Both the position numbers and the translations under genes were made by a program. Source: an uncultured Ruminococcus sp. (GTDB taxonomy: Bacteria; Bacillota; Clostridia; Oscillospirales; Acutalibacteraceae). Taken from it: a stretch of 45,024 bases of DNA. The DNA lies in contig CAJOFK010000005.1 in assembly GCA_905234015.1 (NCBI GenBank), positions 1-45,024 on the forward strand, written 5' to 3'. This document shows positions 8,329 through 17,272 of the stretch, piece by piece. How positions within the stretch are numbered: the stretch's first letter is position 1; each line of letters begins with the position of its first letter. The notes below the pieces were generated by a model. It saw only the letters and a list, made by a program, of their open reading frames with translations. It had not been told where the DNA came from and did not search any database.

Positions 8329-9697
8329 GGTGACGCTCCACAGAGGTAAACCTCATAAACTCGCCCTGCCAATGCAGCTTAACGGTAGTAGTCTCGCCGT
8401 GACGGTTTTTAGCGACAATACACTCGCCGCTGTTTTTATCAGCCGCGGGGCCGGGAGTTTCCTCCTCGCCCTCATCGCGTGCGTAATAATCGTCGCGGTA
8501 AAGGAAAAGAATAATATCCGCGTCCTGCTCGATTGAACCCGACTCTCGTAAATCCGAAAGCATAGGACGGTGGTCCTGACGGTTCTCGGCAGCACGGTTA
8601 AGCTGAGAAAGACAGATTACCGGCACGTTCATTTCCTTAGCGAGGATTTTAAGATTTCGCGTGATTTCGGAAACCTCCTGCACACGGTTATCAATTCGTC
8701 TTCCGCTCGTCATAAGCTGGAGGTAATCTATAACAACCAAATCTATATTTTTAAGCCTTCTTAACTTGGACTTAATCTCGGCTACTGTGATACCGGGGGT
8801 ATCGTCCATATAAAACTGACATCCCGCGAGCACGTCTCCTGCGGAGACGATTCTTACCCATTCCTCCTCGGAAAGCTTTCCGGTTCTCAGCTTCGTACCC
8901 TGAACGAGAGCCTCGGTGGAAAGAAGTCGTGAAGCGAGCTGCTCCTTAGTCATCTCGAGCGAGAAAAACGCAATCGTCTTTTTAGCCGTTGAGGCGGCAT
9001 ACTTCGCGATATTAAGCGCAAAGCTGGTTTTACCCATACCGGGACGAGCCGCAAGCAGAATAAGGTCGGAGCGGTTAAGTCCCGTAATTACGTTATCGAG
9101 GTCGCTTATACCCGAGGGAATCGGTTTAAGCAAATCGTCGGCGTTTCTGTTAAGCGCGTCAAGACGGTCAAATTCCCTTAAAATAACCTTTGAAAGAATT
9201 TCAAGTCCCTGAGTATTGTCGCGGCGGATATCAAAAATCTTCTGCTCCGCCGAATCAATAAGCACTCCGGGCTCAAGCTCGCCGGCGGAAGCCTCGTCGA
9301 TAATATCGCGCGAAGCTCCGATAAGCCTTCTTACGTCGTATTTCTCGCGTACAATCTTAGCGTATTCAGCCGCGTTCGAAATAGACGGACAGTTCTGCGC
9401 CAAATCCATAAGGTAGGTTTTGCCCGTAGCGTCGTCAAACTGTCTGTCGCGCTTTAAAGTCTCAAGAAGCGTAACGAAATCTACGCTTGTATTCGAATTA
9501 TAGAGGTCGAGTACAGCGGAATAAATAACACGGTGAGTCGCAACATAGAAGAATTTTGAATCGCCGAGTATCTCGACAACCTCGTCAAGCACGTTGTTAT
9601 CAAGTATAATCGCGCCTAAAACCGCCTGCTCCGCTTCGGAGCTGTACGGCAGGTTCAGCCCGTCATATCCTGTTTTCACATTATTACTCTGACTCAT
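8321..9697 (-). CDS. dnaB: Replicative DNA helicase DnaB
   Basis: 458 residues when started at the ATG at 9697 (MSQSNNVKTG). This start is preferred over an upstream GTG because GGGAG lies 8 nt before the ATG and the GTG would lie within that ribosome site. The N-terminal domain starts at LPYSSEAEQAVLGAIILD. The RecA-like C-terminal domain has Walker A ARPGMGKTSFALN, LVVIDYLQLM and SDLRESGSIEQDADIILFLYR. It is the hexameric helicase that unwinds DNA at the replication fork. The gene follows rplI, with a heptamer array filling the gap and supplying part of the ribosome site. Confidence 0.97.
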   Translation of the reverse strand: MSQSNNVKTGYDGLNLPYSSEAEQAVLGAIILDNNVLDEVVEILGDSKFFYVATHRVIYSAVLDLYNSNTSVDFVTLLETLKRDRQFDDATGKTYLMDLAQNCPSISNAAEYAKIVREKYDVRRLIGASRDIIDEASAGELEPGVLIDSAEQKIFDIRRDNTQGLEILSKVILREFDRLDALNRNADDLLKPIPSGISDLDNVITGLNRSDLILLAARPGMGKTSFALNIAKYAASTAKKTIAFFSLEMTKEQLASRLLSTEALVQGTKLRTGKLSEEEWVRIVSAGDVLAGCQFYMDDTPGITVAEIKSKLRRLKNIDLVVIDYLQLMTSGRRIDNRVQEVSEITRNLKILAKEMNVPVICLSQLNRAAENRQDHRPMLSDLRESGSIEQDADIILFLYRDDYYARDEGEEETPGPAADKNSGECIVAKNRHGETTTVKLHWQGEFMRFTSVERHRE

Positions 9698-9710
9698 TTT
9701 TCTATCTCCC

Positions 9711-9737
9711 ACTTACCACTTATCACTTACCGCTTAC
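9711..9737. repeat. Heptamer array in the rplI-dnaB gap
   Basis: Four tandem 7-nt units on the plus strand: acttacc, acttatc, acttacc, gcttact. On the coding strand they read TAAGCGG, TAAGTGA, TAAGTGG, TAAGTGG. The first TAA is the rplI stop codon; because 7 is not a multiple of 3, the following TAAs fall in the other frames. The last unit runs into the dnaB ribosome site. Confidence 0.75.
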
Positions 9738-10186
9738 TTGTTGTCTGCGTCAACTACCTCGACCTTAACCTTAGCGGAAAATCCGGTATAAAGCTTAATC
9801 TCAACGGTATACTTACCGAAGGACTTAATATCCTGCGGAAGGACAACCTTTCTTTTATCAACATTTATCTGATATTTATTCTTAATCTCGTTAGCTATAT
9901 CCTTTGCGGTAACGCTGCCGAAAAGCTTATCGCCGCTGCCCTTAGCCTTCATAACGAGAGTTTTTCCCTCAAGTTGGCTCTTGAAGTGATTAGCCTGAGC
10001 CTTCTGAGTAGCAATCTTATAATTCTTGCTGTCCTCGGCGTTTTTATATTCATTCATAGCCTGAGCGTTAGCCTCGCGCGCGAGCTTCCTAGGAAGAAGA
10101 AAATTCCTCGCGTAGCCGTCGGAAGCGTTAACTAAATCTCCCTTTTTTCCTAACGGTTTAACGTCCTGTAAAAGTATAACCTTCAT
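9734..10186 (-). CDS. rplI: 50S ribosomal protein L9
   Basis: 150 residues, normal length. The N-terminal signature [17 protein letters not shown] and the stretch [13 protein letters not shown] mark the RNA-binding domain of bL9. A long Lys/Ala-rich helix and the C-terminal domain follow. The ATG at 10186 has AAAGGA 9 nt upstream. It lies between gdpP and dnaB, the classical Firmicutes arrangement. The stop codon is the first unit of a heptamer array. Confidence 0.97.
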   Translation of the reverse strand: MKVILLQDVKPLGKKGDLVNASDGYARNFLLPRKLAREANAQAMNEYKNAEDSKNYKIATQKAQANHFKSQLEGKTLVMKAKGSGDKLFGSVTAKDIANEIKNKYQINVDKRKVVLPQDIKSFGKYTVEIKLYTGFSAKVKVEVVDADNK

Positions 10187-10266
10187 ATTATGTAATCCTT
10201 TCTTTATGTAACGGAAACAGCATCGGCTGAAAGAAATCCCTGCAACCGAATCCTGAATCCTATAAT

Positions 10267-12204
10267 CTACTTAACAACATTATCAATCGCAGTAATCAGC
10301 GTATCCTTAGCTTCTCTGAACGTGATTTTTCCGAGCTGAGCCGCCGCCATATTCTGGTGACCGCCTCCGCCCAGAGCCTCCATAATAAGCTGAACGTTCA
10401 GCTTACCGTAGCTTCTCGCGGAAATATTAACGGCGTCGTCCTTCGTTTTAAACATAACGAAGCCGGCGTCAACGCCCTCAACCGAAAGCAGCTCATCCGC
10501 CGCCTGAGCGCAGATTAAACGAATATTATCGTTTTTGCTGTCAGCAACGGCGATAGCACAGCCGTTGCTGATTTCCGCGCTGTCAACGATTTTATATTTT
10601 TCCTTATGAGTATCGAGCGTACTCGCGAAAAGGCTCTTTGTGTCGACCGTATCGGCGCCTTTCTTTCTTAAGAACGCCGCAGCCTCAAAGGTACGCACGC
10701 CCGTGCGTATAACGAAGCTCTTTGTGTCGAGCATAATTCCCGAGAGCAGCGCCTCCGCCTGAAGCTTCGAGCAGTAGTTTTCGCCTAAATATGTAATAAG
10801 CTCGGCTACCATTTCCGAAGCGGAGGACGAGGTCGGCTCGTGATAGAACACGATAGCGTCGTCAATAAAATTAACCATCTTTCTGTGGTGGTCAATAACT
10901 ACGGTGCGCTTGCATTTTTCAAGCACCTCGGGGAACTCGACCACATCCGGAATATGAGTATCGACAATAATGAGCAGAGAGCGCGGAGTCAGAGTCTTTA
11001 TTGCTTCCTCCTCATTAATAAACATATCCTTATTCTCTTTTTCGACGAGCTCAATCAAGCTGCCCGCCATCGAGGTTTCCTTGTTAATCGCGATACGGCA
11101 GTGCTTTTTAAACGCCTTTTCAATAACCGGCTGCAAGCCTACCGCGGCTCCTACGCAGTCTAAATCGGAGAAGCGGTGTCCCATTATAATAACCCTGTCG
11201 GATTCGGCAATAACTCTCGAAATAGAGGTTGCTACAACCCGGGTACGGACCTTGCTCATTCTTTCTATACCGGCTGAAACTCCGCCGAAGAACTCGTAGT
11301 TTCCGTCGCGCATAACGGCAACCTGGTCGCCGCCGCGTCCGAGCGCCATATCAAGCGCCTTGCGGGCGGTCTGCTCGCTTTCAACGAGCGTATCGCACTC
11401 AACTCCGATACCTACCGAAACGGTAGCCTCGCGGTTATTATACTTAATATTTCTTATCTCTTTAAGTATGGGGAATTTGTCGGCGATAAGCTTATCGAGG
11501 TGAACCTTGTCGAAAATAATCATATACTTATTCGACGGGAGCCGCTTATAAAGCGCGTTATTCTCGATAGCAAAGTGCAGAAGCTTATTTTCAAGCTCCA
11601 TCACTACGCCTACGGTATCTTCCTCGCTGTCGTTGGAGAACTGCTCGCGGTTATCGAACTCAATCAGCGCTACCGATTTTTTAGTTTCGGTGAAGCGCTT
11701 GGCGATTGTATTATAGTGAGTAAAGTCGATGAAGAAGAACAGATATCCCTCATCGGCAGGCGTACAGTAAACGGCGTAATGATGACCGTCGAAGTCGGTC
11801 TCGATACCGTCGCTGTCGGAAACCTCTACGAGAGTTTTCTGATTAAGATAAACTGAGATATTCTCGTTTACGGGATTTCTTCCTACGCAGAGCTGTTTTT
11901 TAAACCGCGTATTGCTCCATATTATATCGCCGAACTTTCCGACTACGACAACCGGCATTTTAAACCGTTCGAGGTAGTTCTGATTAACATCGGAAATATT
12001 CGAAATCGTACCGGTGACGGTTTTGTCGATATACTTTTTAAGACGTACTCTCGACACAATTACAATTACCACCGAACCGACGGCAACCGCCGCTTCCGAA
12101 ACGGAGAGTATAAAATTGTACTGATATGATACTACCGCCATTACCAATATTAATGCGGAAAATATCAAAAACCACGGACCTGTAGTCCAAACCTTTCTCC
12201 TCAT
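10267..12204 (-). CDS. gdpP: GdpP, membrane-bound cyclic-di-AMP phosphodiesterase
   Basis: 645 residues. Two N-terminal membrane helices (about 12-50) lead into a PAS-like domain (about 80-150) and a degenerate GGDEF-type domain (about 175-305). The C-terminal DHH/DHHA1 domains carry [25 protein letters not shown] and [11 protein letters not shown]. It hydrolyses c-di-AMP to pApA and so sets levels of this second messenger for wall and potassium homeostasis. The canonical GGDEF signature is absent, as is normal for this family. The ATG at 12204 has GAGGAG 11 nt upstream inside the leader motif shared with uvrA. Its neighbours rplI and dnaB match the conserved order. Confidence 0.95.
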   Translation of the reverse strand: MRRKVWTTGPWFLIFSALILVMAVVSYQYNFILSVSEAAVAVGSVVIVIVSRVRLKKYIDKTVTGTISNISDVNQNYLERFKMPVVVVGKFGDIIWSNTRFKKQLCVGRNPVNENISVYLNQKTLVEVSDSDGIETDFDGHHYAVYCTPADEGYLFFFIDFTHYNTIAKRFTETKKSVALIEFDNREQFSNDSEEDTVGVVMELENKLLHFAIENNALYKRLPSNKYMIIFDKVHLDKLIADKFPILKEIRNIKYNNREATVSVGIGVECDTLVESEQTARKALDMALGRGGDQVAVMRDGNYEFFGGVSAGIERMSKVRTRVVATSISRVIAESDRVIIMGHRFSDLDCVGAAVGLQPVIEKAFKKHCRIAINKETSMAGSLIELVEKENKDMFINEEEAIKTLTPRSLLIIVDTHIPDVVEFPEVLEKCKRTVVIDHHRKMVNFIDDAIVFYHEPTSSSASEMVAELITYLGENYCSKLQAEALLSGIMLDTKSFVIRTGVRTFEAAAFLRKKGADTVDTKSLFASTLDTHKEKYKIVDSAEISNGCAIAVADSKNDNIRLICAQAADELLSVEGVDAGFVMFKTKDDAVNISARSYGKLNVQLIMEALGGGGHQNMAAAQLGKITFREAKDTLITAIDNVVK

Positions 12205-12213
12205 TATTTTTAA

Positions 12214-12247
12214 ATCTCCTCGTTTGACGTGGTCGTTCCTATCAAAA
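12214..12247 (-). promoter_or_regulatory. 34-nt leader motif upstream of gdpP, shared with uvrA
   Basis: The minus strand reads TTTTGATAGGAACGACCACG, then 14 nt ending ACGAGGAGAT. It matches 28 of 34 positions with the uvrA leader at 4415-4448, including the ribosome site. The two downstream genes are unrelated, so the similarity is not explained by gene duplication. Confidence 0.6.
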
Positions 12248-12310
12248 GTTCATATCCCCCGAACGTTTAATATCCTGTGAAGTTTTGGATAGAGAGGATA
12301 AGTTCTGCAA

Positions 12311-12396
12311 AATTGTCATTCCGAGCTTGTCGAGGAATCTCCTTCCTACACAGGAGATCCTTCGGTTCCGCTTCGCTTCACTCAGGATGACAAATT
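12311..12396. repeat. Palindromic intergenic element, TGTCATTC...GATGACA type
   Basis: About 86 bp with terminal arms AATTGTCAT and ATGACAAATT, and an inner pair GGAATCTCC / GGAGATCC near the centre. This style (TGTCATTCCGAG...CTCAGGATGACA) resembles small non-autonomous palindromic repeats found between genes in many bacteria. A related element lies at 42529-42617. It encodes no protein. It sits in the 277-nt rnjA-gdpP gap. Confidence 0.65.
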
Positions 12397-12408
12397 ACGC
12401 ATTAATCA

Positions 12409-12476
12409 AGCCCCGCCGTTTATCAGGTTTTCCCAACTATTTAACCTTTCAAAAGGCGGAATCGGCTGTCGGGGCT
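12409..12476 (-). terminator. Nested stem structure just after rnjA
   Basis: The outer arms AGCCCCG (12409-12415) and CGGGGCT (12470-12476) enclose CCGCC/GGCGG and AGGTT/AACCT pairings. It begins only 6 nt after the rnjA stop. It could end rnjA transcription, but the tail on the minus strand (CTTGATTAATG) is a weak T-run, so a structured 3' end is equally possible. Confidence 0.4.
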
Positions 12477-12481
12477 CCCGA

Positions 12482-14266
12482 CTATACTTCCTGTAAAATC
12501 GGTAAAATCATCGGGAAGCGGCGTGTTTTCTGACCTATCATCTTTGAAACATCGTCGCGGATTCTGTTCTTGATTGTGCCCCATTCCTTGATATTATTAT
12601 CGGCGCAGTCCTCAAGAATAGTAAGCGCGTGAGCTCTTATCTCATCAAGCAGCTCCTCACTCTCGCGCACATACACAAAGCCTCTTGAAACGATATCCGG
12701 TCCGCTGATAACATGACCGTCGTAAACGTCGAGAGACGCAACGATAATTATAAGTCCGTCCTGAGCGAGGTGCTTTCTGTCGCGAAGTACGATAGAACCT
12801 ACGTCGCCTACTCCGAGGCCGTCAACAAAGACCTTGCCCGCGGAAACGGGCTGAATTTCCTTCATATAGTCCTCGCTGATTTCAATACGGCTTCCGATAT
12901 CGCCGATATAAATATTCTTCTTATCCATACCGAGCGAACGTGCAAGCTCCGCGTTTTTTCTTAAATGCTTCTGCTCGCCGTGAACCGGGATAAAATACTT
13001 CGGGTTAACGAGCTTCTGCAAAATTTTAAGCTCCTCCTGACACGCGTGTCCCGAAACGTGGACGTCGTACATACCCTCGTAAATAACCTTACATCCGCGC
13101 TTTAAAAGCTCGTCAACGACGTTGCCGACTGTTTTCTCATTTCCGGGAATAGGATTAGCGGAAATTATAATAAAGTCCCTCTCCCCGACTACAACCTTGC
13201 GGTGGTCGGAATACGCCATTCTCGACAACGCCGACATCGGCTCGCCCTGGCTTCCGGTTGTAATAAGCACAACCTGCTCAGGCGTATAGCGCGAAAGCAT
13301 ATCTATATCAATAAGCATATTCTTAGGAATTCTTAAGTACCCAAGCTCCTCGGCAACCTTCATATAGTTAATCATTGAACGTCCCGAGAACGCAACCTTG
13401 CGGTTATATTTCTCGGCGCAGTCGATAATCTGCTGAACCCTGTTGACGTTCGAGGCAAAGGTCGCGATAATAATTCTCCTGTCGTACGCGTCCCTGAAAA
13501 GCGTATCGAGGCTTGAGGTAACCTTCTGCTCGGTAGCGGTATAACCGGGACGGTCGGCGTTCGTACTCTCGCATAAAAACGCCAGAACTCCGTTATGGCC
13601 GAGTCTTGCGAACGAGTGCAAATCTATCATATTGCCTACAAACGGCGTACAGTCGATTTTAAAATCTCCCGAATGAACTATAACTCCCGCGGGAGTATGA
13701 AGCGCGATAGCGCAGGAATCGGGAATAGAATGGTTAACGTGGATAAACTCAGCCTCAAAGCATCCGAGCTTAACCTTACTGCCTGCCTTAACCACATTCA
13801 GCTTAGCGGAATTAAAGAGGCTGTGCTCCTTAAGCTTATTACTGAGAAGTCCGATTGTAAGCGGCGTGCCGTAAATCGGGATATTCATTTTTGAGAGTAA
13901 AAAGGGTATTCCGCCGATATGGTCCTCATGGCCGTGAGTAACTACCATACCCTTAACTTTGTCGATATTCTGTTCAATATACGAAAAATCGGGAATTACG
14001 AGGTCAACGCCGAGCATGTCTCCGTCCGGGAACGCCATACCGCAGTCGAGCAGTACGATATCTCCCTCACACTCAAACACCGTTATATTCTTGCCGATTT
14101 CGTTAAGTCCGCCGAGAAACGCTATCCGCACAGACGGCTTCGGCTTATCGGGCTGTTTCTTTTTTCTTACATAGCTTTTAGTATTTCCGGCCTTATATTT
14201 TTTCCCCGTACCGGCCGATGTATTGCGTCTGCCCGAAAAACGTTTTCTGTTTTTGTTGTCTGCCAC
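12482..14266 (-). CDS. rnjA: Ribonuclease J
   Basis: 594 residues. An RNase with 5'-to-3' exonuclease and endonuclease activity, of the metallo-beta-lactamase/beta-CASP family, central to mRNA turnover in Firmicutes. A basic N-terminal extension of about 45 residues precedes VRIAFLGGLNEIGKN. The metal motif VTHGHEDHIGG lies near residue 110; HSIPDS, HSGDFKID and ITTGSQGEPMSAL follow, and the C-terminal domain is present. The start is GTG at 14266, with GGAGG 7 nt upstream. Its own promoter is at 14412-14441, giving a leader of about 140 nt with a hairpin GGCAAAT/ATTTGCC (14365-14384). It could equally be named rnjB; only one copy is in the window. Confidence 0.93.
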   Translation of the reverse strand: MADNKNRKRFSGRRNTSAGTGKKYKAGNTKSYVRKKKQPDKPKPSVRIAFLGGLNEIGKNITVFECEGDIVLLDCGMAFPDGDMLGVDLVIPDFSYIEQNIDKVKGMVVTHGHEDHIGGIPFLLSKMNIPIYGTPLTIGLLSNKLKEHSLFNSAKLNVVKAGSKVKLGCFEAEFIHVNHSIPDSCAIALHTPAGVIVHSGDFKIDCTPFVGNMIDLHSFARLGHNGVLAFLCESTNADRPGYTATEQKVTSSLDTLFRDAYDRRIIIATFASNVNRVQQIIDCAEKYNRKVAFSGRSMINYMKVAEELGYLRIPKNMLIDIDMLSRYTPEQVVLITTGSQGEPMSALSRMAYSDHRKVVVGERDFIIISANPIPGNEKTVGNVVDELLKRGCKVIYEGMYDVHVSGHACQEELKILQKLVNPKYFIPVHGEQKHLRKNAELARSLGMDKKNIYIGDIGSRIEISEDYMKEIQPVSAGKVFVDGLGVGDVGSIVLRDRKHLAQDGLIIIVASLDVYDGHVISGPDIVSRGFVYVRESEELLDEIRAHALTILEDCADNNIKEWGTIKNRIRDDVSKMIGQKTRRFPMILPILQEV

Positions 14267-14411
14267 TAATTTACCTCCGTTATTATTTTTTGAAACAACG
14301 CCCCGTATTCGGCGTGTTTCGGTATATTTCCGCCTTAAAAATCATAAATCGAGGCGGTTTTTACGGCAAATTGCGCTATTTGCCTATTATCCGATTATAA
14401 ATATTCACTAT

Positions 14412-14441
14412 ATTGTAACTTATTTTATACCTTGATGTCAA
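14412..14441 (-). promoter_or_regulatory. Sigma-A promoter of rnjA
   Basis: Minus strand: TTGACA (14436-14441), 18-nt spacer, TACAAT (14412-14417). It is divergent from the rnhA promoter in the 349-nt gap 14267-14615. The rest of the gap holds the rnjA leader with two short stems (14365-14384, and CCGCC/GGCGG around 14329-14356); no gene is seen. Confidence 0.7.
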
Positions 14442-14554
14442 GTTAATTTGTGTATACATTTTTATAATATTATAGACAGCTTTTTATTATTTAATTCCAC
14501 CGCACATTTTGCGCCTGACGATGGGATATTTTATCCTCATATCCCCTAAAACGG

Positions 14555-14583
14555 TTGCATTTAATTTAAATCGGTGTTATAAT
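14555..14583 (+). promoter_or_regulatory. Promoter of rnhA with extended -10
   Basis: TTGCAT (14555-14560), 17-nt spacer, TATAAT (14578-14583), with TG one base before the -10 (TGTTATAAT). The leader is about 26 nt. Confidence 0.75.
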
Positions 14584-14615
14584 TTCTTTTACAGAAATTT
14601 ATCAGAGGTAAAGCT

Positions 14616-15053
14616 ATGAAAAAAGTTGAAATATTTACCGACGGCGCGTGCAAGGGCAATCCCGGTCCCGGAGGCTGGGGCGCGGTACTGCGCTATAAGG
14701 GAATTGAAAAGGAAATCTCAGGCGGAGAGCCTGATACCACCAACAACCGGATGGAGCTTATGGCGGTAATTAAGGCGATGGAGCTATTAAAGGAACCCTG
14801 CGAGGTTACTTTATGCACCGACAGTCAGTACGTTGCGAACGCCCTTACCCTCGGCTGGGCTAAAAAATGGCAGGCTAACGGCTGGATGCGCAACAAAAAA
14901 GAAAAAGCCCTTAATCCCGAGCTGTGGGAGAGGCTTCTTAAGCTGTACGACGCTCACGAGGTAAAAATCATATGGGTTAAAGGTCACGCAGGTCATCCCG
15001 AAAACGAGCGCTGCGACCGCTTAGCAGTAGCCGCGGCTGAAAAATACAGCTAA
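14616..15053 (+). CDS. rnhA: Ribonuclease HI
   Basis: 145 residues. Cleaves the RNA strand of RNA-DNA hybrids. The four carboxylates of the active site are visible: Asp in [15 protein letters not shown], Glu in NNRMELMAV, Asp in LCTDSQYV and Asp in NERCDRLA, with His in [10 protein letters not shown]. The length matches the E. coli type without an N-terminal hybrid-binding domain. The ATG at 14616 follows AGAGGT by 6 nt. It is transcribed from its own promoter and is followed by nrdR, which also has a promoter. Confidence 0.97.
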   Translation: MKKVEIFTDGACKGNPGPGGWGAVLRYKGIEKEISGGEPDTTNNRMELMAVIKAMELLKEPCEVTLCTDSQYVANALTLGWAKKWQANGWMRNKKEKALNPELWERLLKLYDAHEVKIIWVKGHAGHPENERCDRLAVAAAEKYS

Positions 15054-15078
15054 ATATGTAATAAAACACAATATATGC

Positions 15079-15107
15079 TTGCATTATTCTATATCTTGTG
15101 TTATAAT
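15079..15107 (+). promoter_or_regulatory. Promoter of nrdR
   Basis: TTGCAT (15079-15084), 17-nt spacer, TATAAT (15102-15107), again with TG before the -10. It has the same -35, spacing and extended -10 as the rnhA promoter about 520 nt upstream. Confidence 0.75.
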
Positions 15108-15142
15108 GCTTTTAATGAAAAATAACTTCAGGGGTGTATGAA

Positions 15143-15598
15143 ATGAAATGTCCGTTTTGCTCTTATACAGAATCAAAGGTTATCGACTCGCGCGCAGCCG
15201 ACGATAACGAAAGAATAAGACGCCGCAGGGAATGCCTTAAATGCGGCAAGAGGTTTACCACTCACGAGATTATCGAGACCGTACCCGTTATCGTAGTTAA
15301 AAGAGACAAGAGCCGCGAGAGCTTCGACCGCAACAAGCTCACTAACGGACTTGTGAGAGCCTGCGAGAAACGCCCGGTTTCTATTGATAAAATTGATGAA
15401 ATCGTAAACAATATCGAAAGCAAGGTTCAGTCAAGTCTCGACCGCGAGGTTACAACCGAGCAAATCGGCGAGCTCGCAATGGACGAGCTTAAAAAGGTTG
15501 ACGAGGTAAGCTATGTAAGATTCGCTTCGGTTTACCGTTCGTTTAAGGATATCGAAACCTTTATGGAAGAGCTTAACAAGCTTTTAAAAGAGAAATAA
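15143..15598 (+). CDS. nrdR: NrdR, ATP-cone transcriptional repressor of ribonucleotide reductase genes
   Basis: 151 residues, normal length. The N-terminal zinc ribbon starts MKCPFC and continues with [10 protein letters not shown]; the basic stretch [11 protein letters not shown] binds NrdR boxes. The ATP-cone follows (about residues 49-139; [16 protein letters not shown], then [10 protein letters not shown]). It senses ATP/dATP and represses nrd operons. The ATG at 15143 is chosen because AGGGGT lies 7 nt upstream and the family starts with this Met; an upstream GTG at 15134 overlaps that site. No nrd genes are in the window. Confidence 0.97.
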   Translation: MKCPFCSYTESKVIDSRAADDNERIRRRRECLKCGKRFTTHEIIETVPVIVVKRDKSRESFDRNKLTNGLVRACEKRPVSIDKIDEIVNNIESKVQSSLDREVTTEQIGELAMDELKKVDEVSYVRFASVYRSFKDIETFMEELNKLLKEK

Positions 15599-15602
15599 AG
15601 TT

Positions 15603-15630
15603 AAAGGTCGGCACGCGCCGACCTTTTGTT
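15603..15630 (+). terminator. Rho-independent terminator of nrdR
   Basis: Stem AAGGTCGGC / GCCGACCTT with loop acgc, followed by TTTTGTTGT. It begins 5 nt after the nrdR stop and faces the convergent glycosylase gene. Confidence 0.85.
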
Positions 15631-15645
15631 GTGTAATATAAATTT

Positions 15646-16131
15646 TTATAAAATTACTGTCCATTCCGAAACAAGCCTGTTAAGCGAATAAGCTGCGTTC
15701 GCGGGACTTGTTGAGGGGAGCTTAACCGCCTCGATTCCCGTTTCGGGGAAAATATATTTCATATACATCTTATGCGACAACGCGCCGTTACAAAATATCC
15801 TCTCAATTTTACTGCCACCGATAATACCGCTTATATCGTTAGGAACAACATTTTTAACGGAGCTGTCGGATGAGCCCGTAATCGTACAGGACTTTATAGA
15901 ATCCCATAACGCTAGATTGTTTCTTAAAATAAGCTCCTTTTTCTCCCCTATATTTTCGGGGAGTTTTTCGTTAAACAATATGGAAAGCACTTTCCAGAAC
16001 CTGTTTTGAGGATGGCCGTAAAAAAACATTGCCTCTCGTGATTTTACGGACGGAAAGCTTCCGAGAATAAGCGTCCTCGAATTTCCGTCAAACAGCGGAG
16101 GAAAAGGATGTATTATTTTTTCAGCTTTCAT
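15646..16131 (-). CDS. Uracil/hypoxanthine-DNA glycosylase (UDG superfamily, family 6-like)
   Basis: 161 residues. Motifs of the inosine/uracil glycosylase group are clear: TLILGSFPSVKSRE (motif 1), FYGHPQNRFWKVL, and the C-terminal LPSTSPANA loop. Such enzymes (DNA-deoxyinosine glycosylases) remove hypoxanthine made by adenine deamination, and some remove uracil. The ATG at 16131 is 2 nt after the stop of the upstream esterase gene, so the two are co-transcribed, although no clear ribosome site is seen and coupling is likely. A Mug-type family 2 enzyme is a less likely alternative. Confidence 0.85.
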   Translation of the reverse strand: MKAEKIIHPFPPLFDGNSRTLILGSFPSVKSREAMFFYGHPQNRFWKVLSILFNEKLPENIGEKKELILRNNLALWDSIKSCTITGSSDSSVKNVVPNDISGIIGGSKIERIFCNGALSHKMYMKYIFPETGIEAVKLPSTSPANAAYSLNRLVSEWTVIL

Positions 16132-16133
16132 TT

Positions 16134-17270
16134 TTAAATAAACAGCTTTAAAAATTCGGGGAATACGGCTCTCCAGAATTTTTCGTTATGCATACCCTTT
16201 TTATAAATCCTCAGGGTGATATCCTTATCCTTATAACCGACCTTTTTAAGGTTGTCAACCATACTCACCGCGCCGATTTTCAGATATTTTTCAAGGTTAT
16301 CCGCCTCGCCGTTATAAATATAAACCTTCGGCTTATTCTTAAGGTTTTTCGACTTAAGGTATTTAACCCAAGTTGCGTCGTCATAAAGCCCGAACGCGGG
16401 AGAAAGCGCGCCGATTGTACCGAACTTATCAGCGTGCTCCATACCGATATAAAAGCTCTCGATTCCGCCCGAGGAGCTTCCGGCAATCGCGGTATGCTTA
16501 GCGTCGGTATAAACGTTATAAGTCTTTTCGATATACGGCATAACGGTATTTACGACGAAGTCGCTGTAGTACTTACCCGTACCGTCTTTAAAGCTTCCGC
16601 CGTCAACAGAGCTTACATCAACCACATTTCCGATATCGGGAGTAAGTTCGCTGTCGCGGTTTGAGGTGCTGTCGTCTATTCCGACGATAATCGCGCTCTT
16701 GCCGGCGTTTTTCTGCATACTTCTTACGCTCTCTGCGACCGACCAGCAACCGTGAGAGGTAGCGCCGTTTTCAAAAAGATTCTGACCGTCCGTCATATAT
16801 ATTACGGGGTACTTCTTCTTTGAGTTCTTTTTATAACCCTTAGGGGTATGGATGTAAATATTCTTATCGGTCTTTTCGTACTTAAAGGTCTTTATAGCGT
16901 AATCGGGAGTTTCCTCCTTTTCATCATATGTAAAAGGAACCATTCCGTAAGGCGAAATGTGCCATCCGCTTACATATTCGTTAAACGCGAGCTGAATACT
17001 CTTTTCGTCGTCGCTGTGGATTATAATGCGGTTATAAAGCTTAGTGTCGCCGTTTACGCAGTAGGTGGTATAGTCCTCGTTTTCGTCGAGCTTTTCGGGA
17101 GTAACGGTCACCTTTTTACTCGACTGAGAGTTAAGGAACTCAACCTTAACCTCATCCGCAGCGAAATCGTCGCGGATATAAATTTTATGGCCTTCCTCAG
17201 CCTTTGAGCAGGACGCCAAAGCCGTTACGGCAAGCGCCGCCGCTAAAATTACGGCAATTATTTTCTTCAT
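16134..17270 (-). CDS. Lipoprotein esterase of the Fes/esterase-D-like alpha/beta-hydrolase group
   Basis: 378 residues. Residues 1-20 form a lipoprotein signal ending in LASC (Cys about residue 20), so it is tethered outside the membrane. Residues about 28-105 look like a beta-sandwich module (KIYIRDD...GWHISPYGMVP) that may bind carbohydrate. The hydrolase domain (about 125-378) starts YIHTPKGYKKNSKKKYPVIY, has the nucleophile elbow AGSSSGG, and ends with the His-containing GMHNEKFWRAVFPEFL. This matches the putative esterase family that includes enterochelin and feruloyl/acetyl esterases; the substrate is unknown. The ATG at 17270 has GGAGG 7 nt upstream, overlapping the end of tatD. The operon order is tatD, esterase, glycosylase. 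Confidence 0.8.
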   Translation of the reverse strand: MKKIIAVILAAALAVTALASCSKAEEGHKIYIRDDFAADEVKVEFLNSQSSKKVTVTPEKLDENEDYTTYCVNGDTKLYNRIIIHSDDEKSIQLAFNEYVSGWHISPYGMVPFTYDEKEETPDYAIKTFKYEKTDKNIYIHTPKGYKKNSKKKYPVIYMTDGQNLFENGATSHGCWSVAESVRSMQKNAGKSAIIVGIDDSTSNRDSELTPDIGNVVDVSSVDGGSFKDGTGKYYSDFVVNTVMPYIEKTYNVYTDAKHTAIAGSSSGGIESFYIGMEHADKFGTIGALSPAFGLYDDATWVKYLKSKNLKNKPKVYIYNGEADNLEKYLKIGAVSMVDNLKKVGYKDKDITLRIYKKGMHNEKFWRAVFPEFLKLFI

Positions 17271-17272
17271 AA

